Positions 38,051-50,947 are shown, numbered from the stretch's first letter. The stretch is DNA of 64,000 nucleotides from Diorhabda sublineata (GCF_026230105.1 NC_079482.1:12772001-12836000); one strand, 5' to 3'. Numbers and translations: made by a program. Notes: generated by a model from the sequence alone, not told the origin.

Positions 38051-39449
38051 AAAATTGAATTTCACTGATAGGTATAGCAATGAACCTAGTAAGCGAAAGG
38101 AAACTTTTATAATTAATGCTTTTGCGCCTGCATGTTGGCTGCTCATCAACCCTGCTCCGTCATAACTCTGTAATCAGTTTGTGATTTATATAGAAGAAAA
38201 ATCAATGTATTCGACTTTTATAATCTGCGGAATACCATGAGATATTGGAACATACTATTTCTGTTATAACTATTGGCATCTATTCCCCAATTTGCAGTTT
38301 AATTAGTAACTTAACAGAATTCTACCTACCCATTTTTTTTATTTAAGCCATATTACATCGGTATTTCCTAGAACAAACTCATCAAATGCCAAAGTTTTCT
38401 GTATTTTTACGACTTTGATGATGTAGCAGTTCTTGAGAGTAGAATTATACCTGGAGATTTATTTTCAGAAAATTGAGGCGGGACTGCTAATTTGGGATAA
38501 TAAATCATTTCTAACATTTTTACATAACCTAAAGTTACCTTACCAACGATGATACGGCAAAAATATAGTTTGATATAATTTTTAATACGATGAGGTCGAG
38601 TATCCTACATGAGAAAAGTACGGAAATAACAAATAACTATCTAAGGGACAAAAGTGATCAAAAGACAAGTATTAGTCAATATAAGCATATTGCAATATTG
38701 CCATGTATCTTCAGAATGGGTGTTCACAAGAGAACATCAATAATATTTTTCCAAAAATGAAAATAGTCGCTTATGAAAGCTTGGTATAAGGTGTTAAAAC
38801 ATAAAATAAACACATACTTGCCTATACAGTTTTTTGATAATTTAGATTTAGAGTCTTAAATCGCAGACAAACACTCAGAAAAGGACATGAAAAACACTCT
38901 GATCTTGAGAAAATCGGTGCAGGAGTAACATATGTGGTATTAGGGTAATTGTTATTGAAAAAATATTTAAAACAACACAGCAAGAGTATGCTCAGAAATA
39001 CTGGAAAAATAAGTAGCAATAGACAAAATTGAGAAAAATTGTTATTAATTTTCATTGGTTGGATTATGAATAACGTTGAATTTTTATATTTTGATAATGT
39101 TGGGTTGTTGTGAATGAATGAAGTTGAATATCTATTGATTAGTTTATAAATGACATTAAATTTTTGTAGGCTAGATCGTTATGAATGTAGCTGTATATTA
39201 ATTGGTACGATTATGAATGACATTAAATTTTATAGGTTAGTTCGTTATGAGTGAAGCTGAATTTCAAAGGTTAGGTGAAGTTAGTTGGTTGTTAATGGCG
39301 TTGAATTTTTTACAGAATTTGTTTTCTCAAAATCTAAAAGATATGCATATATTACAGTAAGGTTATTTAAATCAGTTTTCTTATTAATGCATTGACTATT
39401 TTGGGCAGTATATGTTGTTTGTAAAAAAAACGTTTTTAGTTGCTCTGTT
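38051..39449. other. mostly unassigned sequence
   Basis: Positions 39060-39320 contain repeated phrases such as ATGAATGACATTAAATTTTATAGGTTAG. They are related to 50120-50300 and appear to belong to the Penelope-like repeat described next. Confidence 0.5.
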
Positions 39450-39965
39450 GCCAAAATTTTGGCATATTCCTAATTAATATGTCATTCACTGTAAAAATGT
39501 GTTGCTAATGAAACCTGTCAGGATATTATCTGCTATCGCTTTTGTGGGAGGTTATCCGATTGATCAGTGGCCTCTTCGACTGACTAATTTACTTCTTGTC
39601 ATAATTTTTACAAGGAATTTCATTCTAGACAATTTATTGGTTGGTGTTTTATCTCTCATTGTAGTAACAGTAGATTGACTATTAAAGGTTTGACTGTATG
39701 CTATATTAATATTGTGTTGTTTGAAGATTTAGAAAGTTTATGAGTAACTGATATGGTGAAGGTGTATATATAGATGAGATAGAATTGGTATTTGAAGGTG
39801 ATATTGGTTAAATATTAAAGTTAGTTTCAAATGTGTTATATAGAACTCGTTTCAAAAGATATCAAGAAAAGAAATTTTGAGGATTCTATTTTTCATCTGT
39901 TTGATTAAATTAATCCTAATAAATATTTATGGATAGATATCTGCAATCCCTCAAATCCTGATAAA
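39450..39965 (-). mobile_element. Penelope-like element fragment, copy 1
   Basis: Minus-strand translation from about 39935 downward gives INLIKQMKNRILKIS, then, with frame changes, IFKQHNINIAYS and DKTPTNKLS. These are the segment between the RT thumb and the GIY-YIG endonuclease of Penelope-like elements. The same segment occurs at 50370-50810 as INLIKHMKNRVLKIS and KIKHQ-like sequence, so the two copies confirm each other. Neither the RT palm nor the endonuclease is present in this copy. Confidence 0.6.
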
Positions 39966-40859
39966 ACTTATACTATTAAATTCATATTTTACGTATATTT
40001 TTTACGTGAGAAAGTGACTATTATTTCCCCATTGTCTGAAATTAAGCATTATTTTACCCCTGACTAACTCGTAAAGTTATAAAAAAAGGCAATGCACCAG
40101 CGTCATTATCTTTGAGTAGCCACAAATGTCTTATTCGCTGTTTTTATTAGTTTCTGTGATACTTTACGAGCTATGAAATTCTTTTTGTCAGTGCTGATAA
40201 TCATTTTTCCCGTTCTACTAGAAATGCGTTTTGAATGTGTTGGGAGAGAGTTTTTTTAGTAAGAAATGCTTAGAAGCGGCAATTTTCAATTTAATAATTT
40301 CAATAATAATGATGAAACTGGTGCCACAAAATTTGTACGTTTTTTCTTTTTAGATAACAGGCATGTGAGCTGCTTTTCTACGAAATTGATTAATATATTT
40401 GAGATCTATTTACTTGTATTGGAAATCAATTGGCTAGTTACTGAATCACGACTCATTTCTGGACTGAGCTATAGTTACCTAGACATTTCTTATTTTCTAC
40501 TGTTTGTGATTTTGTATTCAATATCACATTCCAAAAATGTTTATTTAAAATATACTTGTTGTTGCCAGACTCGCAACTCGCAACATTAGTTTTTTTGATA
40601 CGCAAAACTGTTCCATAGTGAAAGTATGTAAAAATGACTGTGAATGAAAAATGTTTGTGATTGATGCAGTTAACAAAATAAGAAGCCTAATATTGAATAT
40701 TGGCTTATTTGAACCATCGAACGATTGTTGTTACATACCGAAGTATGCTAGTTGTTTAAAGGTGCGTGTTCATTAAGATTTATATACTTTTTGATTCAGT
40801 TTTCGGATAGTAAAGATTCTGATTTCAAAGAAAACCTGATCAATTTTTAAGCAGATATC

Positions 40860-41495
40860 TTGTATTTATCCGATTTGCTCAAAAAATTTGAATACCTCAA
40901 CTTACAATTACAAGGGGACATCCTCATTTTAATGAAAACAAAGAGTGGCATTCCAGGTTCTTTCATTAAATTGAAATTTATGAAGGAAATTATTAGTCGG
41001 CGAAAATTTTCACAGTTTTCAATTTTGTCGCAGGTAGAATGCCTTGATGAAGATATTCAGGCATACGATCAACATTTCATTGTCCTGCATGATGATTTTA
41101 AAATCAGATTTGAAGATATTCTGTCGATGGAAATATCAACATGAATCATAAATCCATTTGATGAAACGGAAGTGACGAATGTGATATTACAAGAGGAGCT
41201 ACTCGTGCTTAGCAGGAAATAGCTGAAAGTGATATTTATAAGAGGGTATCATAACATTTTGGCTGCAGGTGGAAATACCCGATAAATATCCTGGGCTGTG
41301 GGAAATTGTGCAAATGCATCGCGTTTCCCTCGTAATATCTTGCCGAAAAAAGTTTTAGTGCCGTTAGAAACTTATCAACAAAATAGGAGCAGATTGAATA
41401 TCACAGGATTGGGAAATTTGCGGTTATTTCTTATAAAACTCAAGCCAAATATTGATAACTTGCTGTTAATCAATCAAGTACATCCGTCTCATTAA
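40860..41495 (+). pseudogene. hAT-superfamily transposase C-terminal relic (ZBED5/GTF2IRD2-like)
   Basis: The frame from 40860 reads LSDLLKKFEYLNLQLQGDIL, then KTKSGIPGSFIKLKFMKEI, RRKFSQFSILS and DEDIQAYDQHFIVLHDDFKI, the middle part of BED-finger hAT transposases of the ZBED5 type. After a stop, INPFDETEVTNVILQEELL follows near 41155. After frame changes the dimerisation region appears at about 41300-41495 (NRSRLNITGLGNLRLFLIKL, PNIDNLLLINQVHPSH). The N-terminal BED finger and first catalytic block are missing. The order and spacing are right for the C-terminal half, so the call is firm while the copy is dead. Confidence 0.8.
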
Positions 41496-44400
41496 AATTC
41501 TATATTTTTTTTGTAATTGCCATTGTAAAAGTTACATTAAGTTATTATTAAGTATTTACTTTAGATCATATTACGATTGTTATAACAATAATAAGAGTGT
41601 AGATATTTATATATCTGAATAAATACCTACAACGCAAGAAAATATACTATATTTCTTTTTACCACTCCGAAAGGAAAGTTTTCTATATAAAAATTTATTG
41701 GTTCTTGTGCAGTGAGTTACAGTATATTTAAAAAAATAGTAAAGTTTGATGGAGTCACTTTTTCGATTAGCTAACTTTGCTTTTTTGATATCCACTCGCA
41801 GCACAATCCATTTCTTATTTTATTATCAAACAATTAACACTATCAAGTAATCTTTTTTTTAAACTGTTAATTCGTTGTTGAAGTTCAGCCACAACGCAAG
41901 TTTCCATAGATAGATTTAATATTTTTTTCGAGATTTGGAAATTGGTAGTAATGTCCACCAGTAAAATTTTGAAAGTGGTCTATGAAATAAAATATTGTAG
42001 AAACCAAAGCTCCAGTGGAATAGTTCGGTGGCACATACGCTACAAACTGAACACGTTCTGGAACGGACGCCATATTTCGGAGCCTTTTTGATTTGTGCAA
42101 GGTAGCGGTAGCGGAAGTGCAACGTGAGAAACGTAAACAAAAACCGATAGAGCTAGACTAAAAATTTGTTCAATTAACTGTGTTATTTGATCACACCGTT
42201 AAGTCGTAGAAGACAAATTATTGCATGAATTATCCTTTATGATTTCATTTTGATTGGAATTGAATGATTTTGATTGAATTGAAAAATTTTGATTATTGGA
42301 ATCATATGAAATTGAGCGAATAATTGATGTACCTCGTAAATTTTTATGAAAAAACTGGACAGACAACCACCACATTTACCACTTAATGTTAAGTTTGATA
42401 AAAGCAACCAAAATAGCCTTTATGTTACATTGATACAGGTTTAGTTTAGTTATTTCGATTATAATTTTGATTAAGTTTTCCACCATATTTAGGTTCGGTT
42501 ATATCAAATACTCGAAAAATTTTGATACTTTATTTGACTGGGTTACAAAGGAATTGGGTTATGGGGGAAATTATTATTAGATTGAGGATTATGATTCTGT
42601 TAATGTTGAGGAATTTTTCGATTTACCTTTGATATTGATATTAATATGAAAATTTCGAGAATAATTTGAAGTTTGTGAACTTTAAAATACTGGGCTGAAT
42701 TGATTGATAAAATTTCTAGAGAATGATTTAGAATTAGAATTAGAAAATTAGCACCACCGCTATATTTTTTAAAGTTTGGCAATACTTGAAATTTCTTTAG
42801 GCAGTGAAAGAGACGAACTTGGTGATTATCCATTCCACAATTCGCCAAACTCGACTCAGAATCCTACAATATAATATAACGTTTTCAGTTAACGTTAGTC
42901 CATTCATGTAATACAGTTGCATGAAGAAATGTGATTCAAAACCACTCGATTGAAACAAAACCTCCTTTTTAAAAGAATTAAAGTAATTGTTGATTGTGTA
43001 CCACAGAAGTAAATGAGCTTGTGCCTTATATGCAATACCCGAGATGGAATTCTTCATGCAAATTAGATACTTCTGTTTTTATGGCTCCAAATTTCTGATT
43101 TATTCGAATTTGTTTATTTGAGCCTTCTTCTCAAAGGGATTGTGAAACATAGCAGCTGATTATTAATCAGGTGAATTGAATTTTATTCGTTTGGAGAGAA
43201 TCTGTTAATCAATTCATTTTTTTTATTCTCGGTATAGTTTAATGAAAAACGTTCATATTCTTTTTTGTTATGTAGTTGGTCGCTTTACTAAAAACATGAG
43301 CCAAATATCAAATTCCCTTCAACCGATAGTCCAATCCACAACCAGAATTGAACATCCATATTATTGTATGTAAAACCAACTGGATTCTCAAGAAGTTTTA
43401 ATTCAAAAACAGGAAACATTCAAATCAAAAAATAAAAACAAGATCGAACTTGAGACAGGGAAAATTTTTAGAAATGGTCCATATTGATTAAAATGAGAAA
43501 ACTGTTGATTATAGTGAAGACCTAAACAAATTGTTCCATACATTTCATGTTTATATCTATCCATAAATGATAAATAAGTTTTCAATAAATCATTCTCCCT
43601 TCGTATGATGTTTTCGTATCATTTTTTTTAAATTAGACCCATAATAGAGAAAATTTATTCACTAAAATTGAAAGAAAGAAAGAATTGAAAAAGAGAAATC
43701 TGGAGGTTCTACAGTGTCTGAGCTGCGAGAAACAGTTACCACCCTATGGTTTGTATTTTGGTATTCTAGTGTTTGATCAACCATTGAATTACTTTAATTT
43801 GATTCTGAACCGACTGATAGCTATCATTACACCAACACTCACCATTCCCAGATTTGATGTATGAATATCATCAAAGATTCCCGAGTATCAAACCTAGTTT
43901 GCTTCAAAATGTTTGCGTTGCGCTGCTGAAGTTTGGTAGATTGGTACCTAACCTACGGTTTTTAAAAGAAAAAAATTTTTCTTATCTTCAAGAAAGTGAC
44001 AGTTTCAATGTTGACCAATGAATCAGACCACAATCTTTGTAGAAATTATCACCATTTGGTTTGTCGTTTCAGATTAATCAACAATCTGACAATTATATTT
44101 CGAAAATTTTTCAATATTATATCAATATCAGTCATTGCCAAAAAGTTGTTTTACTTGAGATTGTCAATAAAATGAACAAATATATATTATTTGTGATTTA
44201 TGTTAACTCTGCGTATATAGTCGATTTAATTTATTCCATTGTCAACATAAAATGCTTTCATCTCATTGCGGTTTTATAACGTACGTCATTTTCTACAATA
44301 ATGAAACGAACTTGATTGTACTATAATTAACCAACAAAGTATAAGACCGAGGGATCGAATGAGCGAAATTAACAATTGTAAATAATTTAAATTTATTTAT

Positions 44401-44777
44401 TGGTTATTAGTCAATTTCGAGATTTCATTGAGACTTCGAATACAACATGAATCAATAAAGAGATTAGTGATATTTGATTTAATGGTATTAAGTGAACGAT
44501 TCATGTATGAGATACGGAAAGATATGTAATGAATACCGCATAGTATGAACAACTTGTTACTTGTGAATATTCTATCGGGACCTGTAAATCTATGGACTAA
44601 AAACATATTAGAAACACATTCCACGGTATTCCTTTACAGCTTCTAATGGATAAGTTTGAATATTATATTTATTATTTTCAATGTTTATTAGTAATTATTG
44701 TGTGAATTGATTTTATATTTTATTATTAGGAATAATTATTCTTGTCTGAAGTTCTATAAAACATTTTTCATTTAACG
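41496..44777. other. mostly no recognised content
   Basis: AT-rich. One patch on the minus strand (41886-42070, ATG at 42070) reads MASVPERVQFVAYVPPN, which resembles the start of DUF4817-type transposase ORFs, but the match ends quickly. Open frames at 42600-43585 have no motif. Confidence 0.4.
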
Positions 44778-45472
44778 ATAACGTTATCTCTGCTAAATAT
44801 TATTGTTTATTAAACGTACATAGACCTACATTATTAGTTAGAACAAATTGTCGGCTCCTTATAGAAAAACTATTATTGTTAGACATAGTATTAATAAAGT
44901 GCAAGCAAGAATTTTATAGAATTCGTTTCAACAGTTATCAAGGATATATGATCAAAAAAAGTACAGTATATTACAAGACAGAAAAAAACTAAATTGAAAT
45001 TAACGAACTATAACGGTATTTCTGCTAAATATTTTTGTTTATCAAACGTTCATAGATCTACATTGTTAGCTAGACTCAATTGTAGCATCAGTAAACACTC
45101 CAATTGAATCTCTTAATCTTTGGTTAAAGGAAAGTGTGTCAAAATCCGTTAAGTGTAACAATGAATATTATAAATTCATAATTATGTAGCTTCCAATTAT
45201 CACAGTTATGTTGGATGAGTTTAGACGCAATATCACTTTTTAGTAATGTTCATTAAAATATACATCTAACAACTCTTCAATTCCAAGAAGTAAAAATTGC
45301 GAGCGACCGTTATAGTGCGTTAATTTCAATTTAGTTTTTTTTGTCTTGTAATATACTGTACTTTTTTTGATCATATATCCTTGATAACTGTTGAAACGAA
45401 TTCTATAAAATTCTTGCTTGCACTTTATTAACACTATGTCTAACAATAATAGTTTTTCTATAAGGAGCCGAT
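44778..45472. repeat. inverted duplication with a nested direct repeat
   Basis: Arm 44851-45016 (TCGGCTCCTTATAG...CTATAACGG) recurs in reverse complement at 45307-45472, about 166 bp with only three or four differences by eye. A separate unit of about 75 bp (44778-44850) recurs in direct orientation just after the left arm (45009-45084), at roughly 80% identity. The order is unit A, arm B, unit A', spacer, inverted B. Open frames across it are not gene-like. Confidence 0.85.
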
Positions 45473-45483
45473 ATTGAGTAATA

Positions 45484-46618
45484 TCCCCCCTAGAAATCTT
45501 ATTTTAGACAAAAGTGGAAAATTCTCGAGCTCGTCAATTTTCTTTTAGTCCAGGTGCTTTATAACATACAAAAAATTGTCACCCCTTCTACCCCCTACCC
45601 TTGACAATTACCCCTTCAGATTTTTTAAATAGCAAGAGGAGTTGCGCGATATTCAGCTGGAGAGGGTTTGAAGCAGAACTGAAAAATGCATAATTTTTTA
45701 ATTTCTCCTGTTAAATTTCCGTCCATAGAGTAAGTGTCTATGAGATGAGCCCGTAGAATACATTTCCTATTTTCAAAAATTAAGTATGACACTCTCGGAT
45801 TGGTCGAAAGTTTTTAGTAATTTAGATCTTATGAAATATTATTAGCTATAGTTTCACAATATTGCAGTCGTCTATCTGGATCACCATCTGTCAATTCGTA
45901 CGCCATTTTCACTTTATATGGATGAAATGTTTGTTTTTTTTTAAGATTGTTTGGAACGGTTCTGTGTTCTTCGTATTCGCTAGCAATATTTCTACTTGAA
46001 CTGGATGGACTACAAATTGAGGCAAAATATCCACTTATTTTTCCTCAGAAGTCTTTTTTATATTATCCTGTTCTCTGTTTTCGACAGGATCAGTTTAAAA
46101 ATTTTAGGACAAAGATCTGATGGTAAAGTGGATCAATTTGATAATCTCGGAAACGTTCATTAAATATTCTTACAGACCTGAGGTACATCAACGTACCGAA
46201 CCGAAAGCTAAAATAACGTACTTGTACGTGTTATTCATGCACCTTTAATAATTGGAATTTTGATATGAAGGAAATATGTACCTTTGCTTATATGTTTATA
46301 TAATATCCAGGCAAAACTATTAATTTTTTTCTTGGGGATAAAAGATAAAATCTCAAACTTGTTTTTGTCACAGAAAAAGATATTAAATTTTGTTAAATCG
46401 AGTGTATAAAATGGAAGTAAAACCAGTGTAATTTTTTTGTGTTGTTATTAGCAAAGTGTGAATCTTAAAATAATAAATATCGTTGTTAACAAACAAATAT
46501 TTGAGATTAAAGCAAAGTCGGATACATTTTTGAGTTTTACTTTTCAAACCTTTTCCATCAAAGGCTCGTACGACCCTTTTGATAAATAAAAAATCTAAAA
46601 TAAGATTTCTAGGGGGGA
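45484..46618. mobile_element. 1,135-bp TIR element (Tc1/mariner-type MITE) with TA duplication
   Basis: TCCCCCCTAGAAATCTTATT (first 20 nt) starts at 45484; its 25-nt terminal repeat is found perfectly inverted at 46594-46618. A TA dinucleotide flanks both ends (45482-45483 and 46619-46620), as expected for Tc1/mariner insertion. No transposase frame is inside, so it is non-autonomous. Perfect TIRs suggest a fairly recent insertion. It starts 11 bp after the inverted duplication arm. Confidence 0.8.
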
Positions 46619-47109
46619 TAAGACTTAATATCCGCACAGTATATACCATATATGAAATCAGTTACATCTATACTGCCCAGAATCTTTATACGACATAATA
46701 TGGAAATCCCAAATATTAGTAAAATCAAGTAGATAACACGAATAAGTAAATTGACGAACATTGATGAAATTCTAACAAAAAATATAATCAATAGTCAATA
46801 TAAATGGTCACACAAATTATTTTCAATAAACATCATGGATTGATTGATGTTGATGTTTCATGATAAATGCCAATATTTTTAATAGTGTACTAAGGTGGAT
46901 GACCACTTTTAACTTGGTGACGTAATCAATGATTTCAGAAACTGAGATATGGGTCTTCTTATACTAACACCTCAATTGAAGCATCGCTTAATTATATATC
47001 CAGCAGTATAATACTTAATTCAGGAACGCTTATCCAGAAATAATGAAAAGTAATTTAATTTAGACAGAGAATAATTTCACAATAAACGAATTCAAATATT
47101 GAGTTGATT
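46619..47109. other. no recognised content
   Basis: AT-rich spacer. Confidence 0.5.
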
Positions 47110-47830
47110 AATACATCACAATTGTAAGGTTAATTGATTGCTCAAAATGTTATCCATCGGTCTCTTGAAGGAAAACAAATCTACGAACAAATAAAATCAA
47201 GAGGTGTAAGATCTGAAGATCATGGGAGACTCTCTATTGGTTCTCGTATACCAATCTACCTTCCAGGAAAATACTGGCTCAAATGTTGACTACACCATGT
47301 TTAATTATATACTGTCATCTGGTATGTTAGGGTCGTTGGTGTTTGAAAATATTTTGGCAAGGGATTGTGTTAACACAAATAGCAGATAATGTTCCCCTGT
47401 AAGGTTTACATGGAAAAAATGAGTACCCATAATTATGGCATCAATTATTTCCTCTCAGAAATTAATTTTCTGCTGGTGTTTATTATGCCCATTTGTCATC
47501 CAGTAAGGATTGTTCTTAATTTCGTATCGTTAATTTTGATGATTGACCGACCTATTTAGCGGAAATTTAGCCTCATCAAAAATCATTATAAGGCAATCGG
47601 AATCTTCATCGTTGATTTCTTGATGTAACTGACTATTGCACGGATGATACGTCTTTCAAAATATGTAAAACCAACCATTAAGATATACCTTTCTCCACAG
47701 CAATTTGGCTTGAAGTATTATGGCGATTATCTTCAAGACTTAGTGTAACACCAATATTTTAACATGTTCTGGATTTCTATCTTTATAAATAATTTTACTG
47801 ACTTTAGATCGATTGATGGATCTATTTGCA
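47110..47830 (-). pseudogene. DUF4817-type transposase pseudogene
   Basis: On the minus strand, in the order N to C: QAKLLWRKVYLNGWF-like spacer, LIMIFDEAKFPLNRSVNHQN (the first-Asp block FSDEAxFxLNGxVN), NNPYWMTNGHNKHQQKINF, EEIIDAIIMGTHFFHVNLTG, EHYLLFVLTQ and NDPNIPDDSI. The GPIEWPPRSPDLTPLDFF equivalent, in decayed form, is at about 47175-47235. This is the same broad family as the copies at 6850-7605 and 60100-60900. The second catalytic block (QQDGAPPH) is not readable, and frames shift repeatedly, so it is inactive. Confidence 0.75.
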
Positions 47831-48539
47831 TTATTGCATTAAACAAATCGCATACCTAATGTTATATTAACATACCATGAAAAATTGAAATTTCTGTCTA
47901 TGAAATTTACTTCGAAAACTTTTACTGCAAATTTAGTGTATCTGTCAAAACGTGAACTTATCTATTCAAAGACATGTCAGGTAACTTGATTTTTGAACAT
48001 TAATTGTTGTTGTGTTTTCGTGTGTTTCCAGCTTAGTTCTATTCCTATTAAAAGGTGAAGCTCATTCAATACTATATATCGAGTTCAACAGCTTACTGTT
48101 GATAATTTATTTTTAATGGTGTATGAAATGTTCACATTGAAAAATAAACTTTCATTATTCACACTCTGTGTTTTATCAACCATGCTATAACTGATTACAG
48201 TATTAAAAGACTTTTCGAATTACATATAACAATTCTAATAAAAAAATAATTACGATATCACGCCAAAACTATTGACCGAAAACTCATATTTAAAATTTCA
48301 GTAGTTTCGTTAAAAGTAAATTGTAAGAAAATAATGAAGTTCTTCCATAATTTACCCGCGTTTATACTCATATATTTTGCACAAAATATTTCTAGCGACA
48401 AAGAATTACCTGTGACAAATATCTGATGTAATATTGAATGCAACATCAATCATCTAAATAACGAAATTTAAAATAAAATAATTCTGATACTTGTAATATT
48501 ATAATTAATTTCAAAAATGAATTGAAAAACAAAAAACTA
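47831..48539. other. no recognised content
   Basis: AT-rich spacer before the Penelope-like fragment. Confidence 0.45.
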
Positions 48540-48880
48540 CAGAGCAATATCAAACTTCAAAATATAACTAAAACCAAAGAATTTATCAATGAAAACAGAA
48601 ATATCAAAATTTTGAAAGCAGATAAATCTAATAAAAATGTTATTATGAAATGATGAAATTATTAAACGATAGGACAACTTACAAAAAAATTAAATGAGAC
48701 CCTTTCACCAAAAAACAAAAGAAGTAATATTATATATCTAGTGCCTTGTACTACTTGTGATGCTGTCTACATAGGGCAAACATCTCAGTGACTAAGAGGT
48801 CATCAATACGATAAAAAAATAGAACTGCATTAACGAATCATGAAGTATTAAAAAAACATCTTGTCGATTTGTTCTCTATT
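48540..48880 (+). mobile_element. Penelope-like element with RT deleted, GIY-YIG endonuclease kept
   Basis: The 5' part reads TKEFINENRNIKILKADKSN and KNVIM, then LLNDRTTYKKI, the N-terminal ADKGN..VIMD block and the LLND..TY block that precede RT in Penelope-like elements. The sequence then passes almost directly to LVPCTTCDAVYIGQTSQ (48738-48788), the C..C...YIGQT core of the GIY-YIG endonuclease, a stop, and LRGHQYDKK. The whole RT domain is therefore missing, presumably by internal deletion. Confidence 0.8.
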
Positions 48881-49479
48881 TCTGAGTTAATATGTACATA
48901 TTTTTTTATTTTTCTCTTGTTTGATTGTTTGGAGTGTGGTGTCTTCCTATGTCTTGTTGTTTATGTTGTCATTTATAATCGAATTCAGAAATTGTAAGTG
49001 CCCTAATCCTCATTATAAAACTTCTTTCATTAGCAAGTGTTTTCGTTTACTTTTATATACTAAACTAAGCAAAAAGGGATGGAAAAAAGCGCGTATTTTT
49101 CGTTTGAATATATTTGAAATTTACCGGCTAATTATGTGTTAAAACTAAATTACAATTAAAAGAAACTTAAAATTAAGACGATTTATCAGCAAAAGTATAT
49201 GAAAAAAGGTCTTAGAATTGGAGAAATTAATAGATATTTCTTGGTCTTTTTTTATTAATAATGTAATTTTTGCCTTGAAAAATACCTATCTTCTTTTATG
49301 TGATTTAAATTAATTTGAAATTTTGATAGGATAGGTCCAAACATCAACCATTATATTGAAATAAATACATATTTGCCTTTGCATTACATATGATTGTGAA
49401 CATATAGTTAGATTAGAATAGTTTAACTAGAATTTTTGTTTTGAAGGTATATGGACTCATGAAATAATTGCAATAATTA
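48881..49479. other. spacer between opposed Penelope-like fragments
   Basis: No coding motif. Contains a copy of a short phrase near 49160-49260 (AAAATTAAGA...AAAGGTCTTAGAA) related to 54393-54460, probably the terminal region of the Penelope-like repeat. Confidence 0.4.
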
Positions 49480-49740
49480 CTCAATCAATACGTTCATACG
49501 TTTTTTGATATTTTATGGTTTGTTAATGCAGTTCTATATTTTTATCGTATTGATGACCTCTTTTTCTATTTTCTAAATACTAAGATGTCTGCCCTATATA
49601 GACAGCGTCACAATTAGTACAAGGCACTTGATATATGATATTACTTCTTTTGTTTTTTGGTGCTTTAGATTTTAATTCAGTGAAAAATTTGGATAATGTA
49701 TTATGTCCATTTTGACTGATAGTAATATCATATTTATTGA
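49480..49740 (-). mobile_element. Penelope-like GIY-YIG endonuclease fragment, opposite orientation
   Basis: Minus-strand translation of about 49710-49530 gives HNTLSKFFTELKSKAPKNKR, SNIIYQVPCTNCDAVYIGQT and, after a stop, RGHQYDKNIELH. It is nearly the same protein as the + strand copy at 48738, so two members of one family lie about 0.8 kb apart in opposite orientation. Confidence 0.8.
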
Positions 49741-50119
49741 AATAATTCCATAATTATTTTATTATTAATTAGAGAACGTGGCAATGAAATACCAAAGTGG
49801 ACTAACTTTAATATATTTTCCGAGTTTTGGATTACTTATGTATCGTCTGTGACTGAAATTGTGGTCAAATGCAATATAAGAAATATGTATAAATTTATAA
49901 CAATAATAAAATTTTTATTTACAATAATTGAGATTTTCGGTGGTTTTGAATTGTATTAATTCTTGTAAAAATTTTTAAATTCATAGGATTGAGAATTCAA
50001 TATTCAAATTGACTTTGATAGAAATATTGATTCTGGTTACTATAGGAATTTTTATTTGTATTTTTATATATATAATTTTTATGGGTTATTAAGGATAACT
50101 TCCAGTGAATGATGTTCAA

Positions 50120-50947
50120 TATTGATTGGTTGATTTATGGATAACATTAAATTTAAATAGGCTAGGTCGTTGTGAATGTAGCTGAATATTCATTGGTTAG
50201 AATATACATTACAATAAATTTTATAGGTTAGGTAGTTATAAGTGAAGTTGAAATTCATAAGTAAGGTGAGGTTAGTTGTAGTTGTCATTTTTTTCAGTTA
50301 TCAAAAAAGTTGGCAGATTCATAATTCATATTGTGTCCTTCATGATAGACATAAGTCGCTAATTAACATCTATCAGGATATAATCTGCTATCACTCCTGT
50401 GGGAACTTATCCACCTAATCAGTGTCCTATTCGACTGTGCTTTTTTTCACAATAATTTATTTATTGGTGTTTTATCTTTTACTTTAATAAAAATAGATTA
50501 GATTTAAGGGTACGCTATGTTAATATTATGTTGTTCAAATATTCTATAAAGTTTAGGAGGAACTGATTTTATATATGGTAAAGGTGTATAAATATATGAA
50601 ATAGAAATGTTAGAAATGATCATTCAATGTTTATGTTACTATCGGATGTATTATACAGAATTTGTTTTAAACGATATGAATATTTGAGTTTTCATCAAAA
50701 AGTTTGTAAAGTATTTTAATGTTTTTTTATAAAAAATTAGATCAGAAATTTTGAGGACTCTATTTTTCATATGTTTGATTAAATTAATTTTAGTATTACG
50801 AAGATGATATAAACGATAATTGATATATCTTCCAGAACTTATTGGTTTCATGTACCAGTCAAACTTGAAAATGATCTCTCGCAATTTAAAAACCAAATAA
50901 TTGGTACAACAAATGGATTCACTGTTGAAAATTTTGATTAACATCAA
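50120..50947 (-). mobile_element. Penelope-like RT C-terminal fragment, copy 2
   Basis: The open frame 50947-50651 (minus) contains FDWYMKPISSGRYINYRLYH, then NTKINLIKHMKNRVLKISDL. These are the late RT and thumb blocks (the NWYxKPTxSGRYxNYxSxHP motif) of Penelope-like elements. Further on, in shifting frames, come RLKQILYNTSDSNINIE and FIEYLNNIILT. Non-coding sequence from 50460 to 50120 is shared with 39060-39620, so the copies belong to one repeat family. Together with 49480-49740 it may be one element interrupted by an unrelated stretch. Confidence 0.75.

Noticed and set aside
41886..42070. Minus-strand start MASVPERVQFVAYVPPN, like a DUF4817 transposase start
   Set aside because: Similarity is limited to about a dozen residues, and no helix-turn-helix or catalytic block follows; left as an unassigned mention only.
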